Assembly: GCA_024734495.1 (NCBI GenBank)
Contig: JALMQS010000099.1
Location: 95,728,744-95,792,743, forward strand
Origin: Forficula auricularia
Taxonomy: Eukaryota > Arthropoda > Insecta > Dermaptera > Forficulidae
Length of the DNA: 64,000 nucleotides
Reading direction: 5' to 3'
Below the pieces are notes generated by a model that was given only the letters and a program-made list of their open reading frames with translations, was not told the DNA's origin and made no database searches. The position numbers and the translations under genes were made by a program. Positions within the stretch are counted from its first letter, which is position 1. The number at the start of each line of letters is the position of its first letter. Shown here piece by piece: positions 59,401 to 64,000 of this stretch.

Positions 59401-62400
59401 CTTCAAAACACAAAATTTTTCCCCATGCAAACCGAACAAGTTTCAAATTATTATCAGCTTCGATACCAGAAATATTTCTTCGCAAAAATTTCAAAAAATT
59501 GAAAAATCAAAATTCTGTATAGCAAAAAAGGGACAAAGGTTCAATATCTTTATTATAAATTCTCCAACAAATTAGATTCCTATAAAAATCGGAAAATTAT
59601 CTATAAGGAGCTGAGTGAGTGTTTTTAATTTTTTTGAAAATGAGCATATCTATTATATTTATATTGAAAGGTTTTTTCAATCACAAACTAATAAAAGACA
59701 ATAATTTCAGTTAATTATTATTATTTTTCCAATCTTTAGTACTACTGAAGATGGTCAACCAGTGGTGATCGAAACTGTTTGGAAATAAATAATAATAATT
59801 AACTGAAATAATTGTCTTTTATTAGTTTGTGACTAAAAAAACCTTTCAATTTAAAAATTAAGTCACTTAAGTTTTGGAAGAATCTTATAACAAAAAATAT
59901 ATTATATAATATTATTTTGTCAGAAGGATTTTCGCTCCTACTATCTGAAATATAACTTATAAACTTATTTTTGCACTCATTGTCGACTCCTGAGGGGGTA
60001 ATCTTTCTGACATCAAAAACAAATATTTCTACCAAGATCCAAGAGCTTTAAATTTTCTCTTATTCTAGATTTATAAATCAATAATATGGCGAATGAAAGA
60101 TTAAGCCCTCTATATTATAGTGAATTTTGGAAAATTTCATCTATAAATCAATATTCAAAAAATTCAAAATACTTCCTTGTTTGCATTAATTAAATATAAT
60201 TATAAATATACAGGGATTTTAAGTGAGTTTACTTGCCAAGGTAAGCGAATATTAGGCTTTTTATAAACAAAGAAGATACATTTCTTTGTTTATAAAAAGC
60301 CTAATATCCGCTTACCTTGGCAAGTAAACTCACTTAAAATCCTGTATATTGAATTAATCTTGGCTAGTTTCCTTAATAACTATTATAAATAACTCAGATA
60401 TCTTTTTAGCATTTCTAACAGGTGATATTTAATTAACACTTGTTTTTTGGCACAGTGGTTTATTATTTTCTTACCTTCATTAGCAGAAAGCATTTGATGT
60501 TGTGTTAAAGCTTCAAATGCATCATAACATCCTATATCATAAGATAAAGCTTGTTTATAATTTTCAGCTGCTAAAAACCTTTTATCTAAAGCTTCATTGA
60601 CTTTTCCTCGAAGAAAAAGCAAAGAAGCTTTTAGCTAAAAAAAAAATCATGAGTGTCGTGATGCTTTATGGAAATCTAAGTTCTTATGCAATTGTTATTA
60701 ATTTCTCAGAATGAATGTATTCACCCCTTGGGAAGAGCAAGAAAGTACTCCAGACTGACATGACGCCTGAACTAAAAGCAATCTGACACATAGGTATTTC
60801 ACGAGTTAAATTTGTTAAAATTTCTTACTTAAAGATTTAATCTACATTATTAAACAATTTCACAATCAAAAAAGAATTTGGGGAATGATCCGAAACCAGA
60901 AGAAGGAAACCTTAGAATAATACTTCTACAGGGTGGCGCAGATGGATCGGGTGGTTTTAAAATACTTGTCAAACTGTGTCGGGTGGTTTTAAAATACTTG
61001 TCAAACTGTCAATTTTAAAGGTATTGGATTGAAATAAAGTGCAAAACGTGTAGTTACAATGGAAGTTTATTAACAAAAAATTAGTAAAGTTAGTTTTTAA
61101 AAATTACATCCATCAAATGCCCTCCTTCTCGAGCGACGCATTACTGTTAATTCGCAGCGTTATGTCAACACGATTGAAGAATTTCTTCTCCCACAACTTG
61201 AAGAGAACAATTACGACATGGACAATATGTGGTTCCAACAAGATGGGGCAACTGCACATACCGCTAGGATATCAATGCAAGCTGTACGCGCTCTGTTCCC
61301 TGGCCGTTTGATTTCCCATAATGGAGATCTCCATTGGCCCCCTCGCTCACCGGACCTCACGGTATGTGACTTCTTCTTATGGGGCTATTTAAAAGCAAGG
61401 GTGTACATGAACAAACCCCGGACCATTCAGGAGTTGAAGGCAGCAATTCACAACGAAATCACATTAATTCCTGGTGATGTGCTTGAGCGGGCAATGCGGA
61501 ACGTTAAGGACCGACTCCAAGAATGCGTCGCTCGAGAAGGAGGGCATTTGATGGATGTAATTTTTAAAACTAACTTTACTAATTTTTTGTTAATAAACTT
61601 CCATTGTAACTACGTTTTGCACTTCATTTCAATCCAAAACCTTTAAAATTGACAGTTTGACAAGTATTTTAAAACCACCCGATCCATCTGCGCCACCCTG
61701 TATTAATATATAATTAATATAGATAAAGATAAGTGGATTGACTACTTTAGACTTCTCTATGCCGGAACAATGGAGGAACCAAGAAATTATGAAAATAATA
61801 TACCTCATCAAGAATTAAAAGAAATAGAAATTATAAAATCAATCCAAAAATTAAAAAATCGGAAAACTCCAGGCGAAGATGGTACAACTAATGAGATGAT
61901 CAAATATGGTGGTCCTAAATTATGGAAAGAAATGATCTTATTATTAAAACAAATATTCACCATCTGTAAGATACCAGAAAAATGGAAAACTAATATAGTT
62001 ATTCCAATTTTTAAAAAGGGAGAAAAAGGAAACCCCGAAAACTACAGAGGTATCAACTTGCTCAATACCCATCTAAAAGGTCACCACGTCTATTATAGCA
62101 AAGACACTCACTAAAATAATAAATCTCGAAGATGAACAACAGGGATTTAGACGCGGGCGTTCTTGTATCGATGCTATATTTGTTGTAAGGCAACTGGCTG
62201 AAAAAGCCTTGGAATTTAACAAACCTGCCTTTTTCTGCTTCATTGACATTGAAAAAGCTTTTGATAAGATCCAGCTGAAGCATGTCCTGAAGATTTTGGA
62301 AGATCATGAAACACCAGTGGTCCTCATTAGATTAATTCAGGAAATATATCGAAATAATTAAGCAAGAATCAGAATAGAAGGGAAACTGGAGGGAATGATC

Positions 62401-64000
62401 CCAGTCAACCAGGGAATTCGACAGGGCGATTCACTAAGTCCATTTTTATTCAACCTTGTGATGAATGAATTAATAGAAGACCTCAAAAATGTCCAAGGCT
62501 ACTCAATGGGAGGTGAGAATGTCAATATTGTGTGCTAAGCAGACGTCGCGGTTCTTGTTGCGGAAAGCGAAAACGAGATCAAAGGACTCTTATATAAATT
62601 TGCACTTTCCTGCGAAAAATTCCAACTCAAGATATCTTCGAAAAAGACGAAAACTCTCACAATAGCTAGAGAACCAGTTCGCTGTAAGCTACAACTTTAT
62701 AACACCATAGTGGAACAAGTGCCATCCTTCAACTATCTCGGCGTTCAGATAACCAGCTCCAAAAGTGTTAGCGAAAAAGTCAGACTCCAATCTATTAAGA
62801 CGTCCAAAATATCAGGATGTCTGAATGAAACGGTTTGGTCAAACAAGTTTCTAGGAACGAAAGCAAAAAGTTCGCATCAATAAGACGGTTGTGCGACCAA
62901 TTTTGACATATGCGGCCGAAACAAAAACAGACACCGCAAAAAACAAGAGAAATATTGGAAGTTTGTGAGATGAAATCGCTACGCAGAATTGCGGGTAAAA
63001 CAAGGATGGACAGGGTAAAAAATGAAGATATTAGGGAAAAATGCAATATACAAAAGGTCAGCGTATGGGTCCAAAGGAGAAGATCAGAATGAAGTGCACA
63101 CGTATTGCGAATGAATGAAGACCAGCTGGTGTGGAAGGTACATGACAACAAATCTAACGGGAAAAGAAGACGGGGCCGTTCAAGAAAACGATGGAAGGAC
63201 GCTCTGGAGTAAATTGGCTTTTAGCCTAAAAATAAGAAGAAAAAGAAGATGACAATCAGGTGTTTATAAGTCTAAATAAACATACAGTCAAACCATATAT
63301 GACAATTTAAATAAAATTTGGGAAATGTTACGATTTTTAGTAATTTTCGAAAATCAAAATTCAATGGAATGACTATTTTTTAAATGAATAAAAGAATTCA
63401 AATTACTGAGCTAGCAGAGTTAAGATTTATAAAGGTGGGATTGTCAACTATTAAATCAGAGTTGTTATAAAGATAAGAGTAAATAAATATTTTATTTAAT
63501 ATGGATTTACTATGAGTTAAGGATACTGGGTCACTTATTTCACATTAAAATTAAAAAATTAAAAGATATAAAATTTTTTTCTTTTTCAATATATATATTT
63601 CGGGCTATCAACCGAAATACAGAAAGTAACTTTCTTATTAAAGATGTTTCACCTTGCACCAACACCACAATCTCTACTGATTAGAGTTGTTATAGATGAT
63701 TTTTATTATTCGAATCTATCAAAATATTGATAATTTATTTCCTGAAAAGTGATGTCAGCCATTTTCACTTCTTGCTAATTAATAATATTATAAATTAAAA
63801 TAATAAACATTCATTAGGCTAGCCCATGCGTTAAATATTTAACAATTCGCAGAACAAACTCGCATAAGAAATTAAATTTCAATATATTAAAAAAAAAATA
63901 TTAGATCTTTAAGAATAAAAATATATATATACTTACACAATTTTGATTTGACATGAAGGAATCATCCGAATGTTTAGCATTAGATGAATTTAAATCAAAT
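42751..64000 (-). CDS. CDC16: Anaphase-promoting complex subunit CDC16/APC6 (5' part beyond window)
   Basis: Spliced gene on the minus strand, exons: >64000-63937, 60634-60475, 56469-56235, 56160-56081, 52706-52617, 52541-52306, 47219-47146, 46913-46754, 46663-46471, 43133-42751. All nine introns are GT-AG and codon phase agrees across every junction, giving about 557 residues. CDC16 is a TPR scaffold subunit of the APC/C ubiquitin ligase that drives mitotic exit in the nucleus and cytoplasm. Diagnostic stretches are FLRGKVNEALDKR, ERELLESLPYSQ, SWYAVGCYYYLI, LFGPAWLLYGHCFAEENEHD, APDDPFVMHELGV and YKWEPLLNNIGHNLRKLGKY, in family order. The human protein is about 620 residues, so roughly the first 130 are off the right edge. 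The C-terminal tail is Ser/Thr-rich and unlike the vertebrate tail. Five introns are full of transposable elements. Confidence 0.95.
43505..43548 (-). ncRNA. Hammerhead ribozyme (AUC cleavage triplet)
   Basis: Minus strand CUGAUGA (complement of 43534-43540), stem II GGG/CCC, GAAA (complement of 43517-43520), UAUAUC short stem III with AUC at the cleavage site. AUC is an accepted NUH triplet. Stem I is weak. Confidence 0.55.
43831..44415 (-). pseudogene. Penelope-like polyprotein C-terminus with GIY-YIG
   Basis: The frame is open from about 44415 to the stop at 43831. It holds EKIYRRIPFISNHL and SSYGITPALYNNNNLGSQ, the linker after the reverse transcriptase, then SGVYKLTCQDCDAFYIGQTG and RAFKIRYSEH, a complete GIY-YIG signature with the family's CxxC-type linker. 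The nuclease part is intact (about 195 codons open) but there is no reverse transcriptase domain or start. Confidence 0.75.
44642..46003 (+). pseudogene. R2-clade non-LTR retrotransposon fragment in a CDC16 intron
   Basis: GC-rich coding DNA in AT-rich surroundings. The main frame to 45790 has MWYRNKNLAVREILEGVP, AAGPDGLTSASWKRLPGA, YRPITVNSVVARQLSRVL, DQRGFIKADGCAENTQVLGA and SLDISKAFDTIKHQPLMDIL, reverse transcriptase blocks in R2-clade style. A frameshift near 45790 moves to GVRQGDPLSPFLF, another follows, and homology ends after LGGVRVGSL, just before the expected YADD box. An acidic stretch (44800-44870, another frame) precedes it. The nuclease end and 5' end are gone. R2 proper targets 28S rDNA; none is present here. 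Confidence 0.75.
46200..46456. mobile_element. Pogo/Tigger-like terminal fragment
   Basis: GTCGGATAAACGAGGTTCTA-CTGTA at 46431-46456 is a typical pogo/Tigger right terminus. The left end is unclear. Confidence 0.4.
46471..46663 (-). CDS. CDC16: CDC16 exon, last TPR
   Basis: Acceptor AATTTCAG/GCTTTAG, donor TTTTCAAG/GTAAAGA. Encodes ALVLCPLNASTYASMGFALA, GRYHDAAEKFHKALSLKSED and TFSTTMLSKIMERL, the end of the TPR domain. Confidence 0.93.
46754..46913 (-). CDS. CDC16: CDC16 exon, WEPLLNNIGH
   Basis: Acceptor TTTTTTTAG/CTTTACTG, donor CAAGAG/GTAAAAT. Encodes FTAAKQLFEESLKRVHSIKD and KWEPLLNNIGHNLRKLGKYD. Confidence 0.93.
47146..47219 (-). CDS. CDC16: CDC16 exon, DPFVMHELGV
   Basis: A 74-bp exon: acceptor TTTTAATAG/GAAGCT, donor AAAGA/GTAAGTA. 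Encodes EAKRIAPDDPFVMHELGVIA then HQNK. Confidence 0.92.
47272..47680. mobile_element. Fold-back Tc1/mariner-type MITE (CDC16 intron)
   Basis: TACAGGGTGGGGCATAAAGATCT... is mirrored by AGATCTTTATAACTTATA; the arms of about 190 bp meet at CTTTCGACCAAAGTTTGGTC. A (GT)n-(G)n tract of about 36 bp lies in the left arm. Partial relative at 14129-14600. Confidence 0.7.
47995..49402. repeat. 1.4 kb inverted repeat with about 405-bp near-identical arms
   Basis: The left arm (about 48000-48408) and right arm (49003-49402) are reverse complements with few mismatches, for example GTAGACAGTCACAAAACCGT and ACGGTTTTGTGACTGTCTAC. The 590-bp spacer has a SINE-1 tail (48405-48460) and a hAT-like GTTGCTACGCCTCTGATTG end. 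No ORF. It lies in the intron between the 47146 and 52306 exons of CDC16. Confidence 0.85.
48405..48460 (+). repeat. SINE-1 tail fragment
   Basis: GAGGCCTTTAGGGGATGCACC and the following CTCTTTCTCTCATCA match the SINE-1 3' end. It sits at the inner end of the palindrome arm. Confidence 0.55.
49535..50436. mobile_element. hAT non-autonomous element with exact 8-bp target duplication
   Basis: CAGAGCCGTATAGTG to CGCTACGGCTCTA, flanked by GGTCCATG on both sides (49527-49534 and 50437-50444). It contains a nested hAT-like element (49673-50030) and a C-rich low-complexity tract (50110-50300). No transposase. Confidence 0.8.
49673..50030. mobile_element. Nested hAT-like MITE
   Basis: CAGTGGCGGATTATCC to TAATCCGCCTCTG are inverted ends. 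The flanks ATTATAGA and AATACAGA agree at six of eight positions, a decayed target duplication. The minus open frame across it is not recognised. Confidence 0.65.
50604..51162. mobile_element. MITE with TTAAGGTAAACGCTCC ends
   Basis: TTAAGGTAAACGCTCCAGTA is mirrored by TACTGGAGCGTTTACCTTAA about 560 bp away, with a second mirrored block (AGATTATCCAACTTTGAAAA). Ends share TTAAGGT with families Y and Y'. Confidence 0.75.
51205..52052 (+). mobile_element. Element X, copy B (uninterrupted)
   Basis: The same element as 25781-29845 without nested insertions and with one 189-bp unit. The right end has a perfect hairpin (52008-52047): GAGCTTCGAGGG and CGTGCC pair with GGCACG and CCCTCGAAGCTC. Non-coding. 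The terminal hairpin recalls Helitrons, but no TC...CTRR termini could be placed. Confidence 0.65.
52306..52541 (-). CDS. CDC16: CDC16 exon, GPAWLLYGH region
   Basis: Acceptor TTATTTAG/AAAAACG, donor TTACAG/GTATTG. Encodes RDFARKFLAKATSLDRLFGP, AWLLYGHCFAEENEHDQAMA, RGCHLPLLYVGIESGLTNN. The strongest family match in the window. Confidence 0.95.
52617..52706 (-). CDS. CDC16: CDC16 exon, SWYAVGCYY region
   Basis: Acceptor TTTTTACAG/GACTAC, donor CTTATAA/GTAAAAT. Encodes LQLLSQKLVDHYPEAAISWY then AVGCYYYLI, a highly conserved TPR. Confidence 0.92.
   Translation of the reverse strand, partial: DYNFYLKNWWTIIPKLPFHGMPLDATIIL
52819..53395 (-). mobile_element. Fold-back mariner derivative (transposase 3' end plus inverted copy)
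   Basis: The left arm (52819-52998) is the transposase C-terminus and terminal region, the right arm (53228-53395) an inverted copy of the same terminus; ends AAGGTGGTCCAGAAAG and CTTTCTGGACTACCCTGTA. The remaining coding part (minus, 53221-52928) holds WPPRSPNLSPADFFLWGHLK, the catalytic-region signature of this mariner group. Same architecture as 60929-61700. Confidence 0.75.
52928..53221 (-). pseudogene. Mariner-like transposase C-terminal fragment
   Basis: The 97-codon frame has WPPRSPNLSPADFFLWGHLK and ECRNSQGRHLNDLIL, the C-terminal end of an insect mariner-like transposase. The upstream catalytic part is absent, cut at the point where the inverted arm begins. Confidence 0.7.
53715..54400 (-). 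repeat. Duplicated tRNA-like (SINE-3) sequence with inverted third piece
   Basis: Two direct copies (53730-53905 and 54115-54290) share AAAATCATAAGATGGTGTCATC, then a minus-strand tRNA-like body: GATGAGCCAGATGGCCCGG (A-box region) and ACTCGGGTTCGATTCCCGAG (T-arm/B box). The outer part recurs inverted at 54310-54395. Pairing of an acceptor stem was not evident, so these are SINE-like, not tRNA genes. Confidence 0.6.
54430..55260. other. No feature supported (CDC16 intron)
   Basis: AT-rich intronic DNA. An inverted echo near 54890-54960 (CCGGTTCG/AACCGA words) is too short to call. Confidence 0.3.
55265..55797. mobile_element. MITE family Y', copy 2 (CDC16 intron)
   Basis: TTAAGGAGGTTCTTTCGCGA to TGTGAAAGAACTACCTTGA; matches the 11293-11827 copy throughout. 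Confidence 0.75.
56081..56160 (-). CDS. CDC16: CDC16 exon, central TPR
   Basis: Acceptor TTTTTATAG/GATTTTAG, donor CTCCAA/GTAAAAA. Encodes ILASDPYHPETLLVYISCLI then ELNRAP. Separated from the previous exon by a 74-bp intron. Confidence 0.9.
56235..56469 (-). CDS. CDC16: CDC16 exon, ELLESLP region
   Basis: Acceptor AATTTCAG/AACGTG, donor TGCAA/GTAAGTT. Encodes RELLESLPYSQQCSAADEQL, the KLKKY motif and AERLYYNCYYNESYNLTC, the start of the central TPR array. Confidence 0.92.
56824..57730. mobile_element. hAT element with exact 8-bp target duplication, nested in mariner
   Basis: CAGTGTTCTGCAAAGTGTG to TTGCGGAACACTG, flanked by CTCTAATG on both sides (56816-56823 and 57731-57738). No transposase. 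Confidence 0.8.
57129..57671. mobile_element. Inner hAT-like element (third nesting level)
   Basis: CTGGGGTGTCCAACC to GGTTGGACAACCCTA are inverted ends, flanked by CTCTAAAA and CTTTAAAA, an 8-bp target duplication with one change. Confidence 0.7.
57910..58128 (-). pseudogene. Mariner transposase fragment
   Basis: The 72-codon frame has NIFWDSKRIIFINYLEKDRT and KKRILFHHDNAP, the second catalytic aspartate region of mariner transposases. Interrupted reading continues upstream to about 58700, including MEKSEKRAVIKYF-like N-terminal sequence. Stops and shifts rule out function. Confidence 0.75.
59083..59290. mobile_element. Small element with 33-bp inverted ends
   Basis: TTAGATTAAAAATTCAAAGT...GGACAAAG is mirrored by CTTTGTCC...ACTTTGAATTTTTAATCTA. 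A degenerate hammerhead-type hairpin (GTCTC-gaga-GAGAC then GAAACGTT, minus strand) sits in the middle; the CUGANGA core is lost. Confidence 0.65.
59666..59852. mobile_element. Fold-back element with hammerhead-like motif
   Basis: The arm ACAAACTAATAAAAGACAAT and its inverse ATTGTCTTTTATTAGTTTGT flank a core with CTGAAGA (59744-59751) and GAAAC (59771-59775); stem II pairs GGUC with GAUC. The cleavage region reads UGUU, less certain than the others. Confidence 0.55.
60211..60344. mobile_element. Near-perfect palindromic MITE (CDC16 intron)
   Basis: CAGGGATTTTAAGTGAGTTT to AAACTCACTTAAAATCCTG, about 62-bp arms around AAGATACATTT, flanked by TA. Mariner-type size and target. Confidence 0.8.
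60475..60634 (-). CDS. CDC16: CDC16 exon, LRGK region
   Basis: Acceptor TTTTTTTAG/CTAAAAGC, donor AATGAAG/GTAAGAA. Encodes LKASLLFLRGKVNEALDKRF through MLSANE, a TPR that aligns closely with the LLRGKIYDALDNR-type region of other CDC16 proteins. Confidence 0.92.
60929..61700 (+). mobile_element. Fold-back mariner derivative, complete with TA flanks
   Basis: CAGGGTGGCGCAGATGGATC is mirrored by GATCCATCTGCGCCACCCTG, with TA on both sides. The whole left arm (60929-61142) is an inverted copy of the right terminal region (about 61520-61700), which includes the transposase stop. The left arm also has a tandem repeat of TCGGGTGGTTTTAAAATACT. Confidence 0.8.
61143..61589 (+). pseudogene. Mariner-like transposase C-terminal half
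   Basis: The frame begins VNSQRYVNTIEEFLLPQL at the arm junction and runs through NMWFQQDGATAHTARIS (second catalytic Asp), WPPRSPDLTVCDFFLWGYLK (third catalytic residue region) and EGGHLMDVIF to the stop. The N-terminal DNA-binding part and first catalytic Asp are absent. The protein part left is well kept. Confidence 0.8.
61715..63260 (+). pseudogene. RTE-like LINE remnant with dead catalytic site (CDC16 intron)
   Basis: Across several frames: KLKNRKTPGEDGTTNEMIKY, NPENYRGINLLN, DEQQGFRRGRSCIDAIFVV, CFIDIEKAFDKIQLKHVLK, QGIRQGDSLSPFLFNLVMNE. The expected YADD reads stop-A-D-V (62535-62550), so two bases in the active site are broken. The tail KRRRGRSRKRW-type motif near 63165-63200 and the A/G-rich end fit RTE-group elements. 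Extra stops at 62340-62360 and later. Confidence 0.7.
63270..63930. other. Intronic AT-rich DNA, no feature supported
   Basis: Contains the fragment GATGTTTCACCTTGCACCAACACC, an inverted echo of the GGTGTTGGT..GTGAAAC repeat seen at 2490 and 43404. Nothing else. Confidence 0.3.
63937..64000 (-). CDS. CDC16: CDC16 exon (partial, first in window)
   Basis: Encodes LNSSNAKHSDDSFMSNQNC and runs off the right edge. The donor is TGT/GTAAGTATAT, phase 0. It corresponds to the loop just before the first well-conserved LRGK helix of the family. Confidence 0.8.

Noticed and set aside
62795..63151. 118-codon minus-strand frame
   Set aside because: Antisense to the RTE-like LINE remnant, which has better homology on the plus strand.

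Overview
This is AT-rich, intron-bearing eukaryotic DNA, and its repeats point to an arthropod, most likely an insect; the order cannot be fixed from sequence alone. The one host protein gene I can support is CDC16/APC6, a TPR subunit of the anaphase-promoting complex. It lies on the minus strand. Ten exons (63937 to beyond 64000 down to 42751-43133) join in consistent phase with GT-AG junctions to give about 557 residues up to the stop; the N-terminal exons lie beyond the right edge. Four introns are short (74-232 bp) and free of elements. The other five (3.3-5.1 kb) are packed almost wall to wall with transposon remnants.

Positions 1-42750 hold no convincing conserved coding exon. They are a mosaic of fold-back MITEs (families named here T, U, V, Y, Y', W and others), tRNA-derived SINEs, two nearly identical copies of a 5'-truncated non-LTR retrotransposon (27941-28864 and 34793-35850), a 1.7 kb satellite (23387-25130), a pogo-like element (10883-11871) and a deep nest at 25216-30016. 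A GC-rich block at 21054-21490 with a consensus minus-strand splice donor may be the promoter and first exon of another gene.

Inside CDC16 introns (right to left): an RTE-like LINE remnant and a fold-back mariner derivative (60929-63260); a three-deep nest of mariner, hAT and hAT-like element (56701-58877); a second fold-back mariner derivative (52819-53395); duplicated tRNA-like sequences (53715-54400); element X copy B (51205-52052); hAT elements with 8-bp target duplications (49535-50436); a 1.4 kb near-perfect palindrome (47995-49402); an R2-like retrotransposon fragment outside rDNA (44642-46003); and a Penelope-like fragment nested in a MITE (43185-44527).

The most striking hidden signal is a recurring small-RNA motif: CUGANGA, a hairpin, GAAA, then a short stem ending GUC, AUC or GUU. 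This is the hammerhead ribozyme core. It occurs in at least ten places, nearly always inside fold-back (inverted-arm) elements. Two of these loci also encode the GIY-YIG domain of Penelope-like elements. This ties the ribozymes to Penelope-type retroelements and suggests that several non-autonomous, ribozyme-bearing families have spread in this genome.
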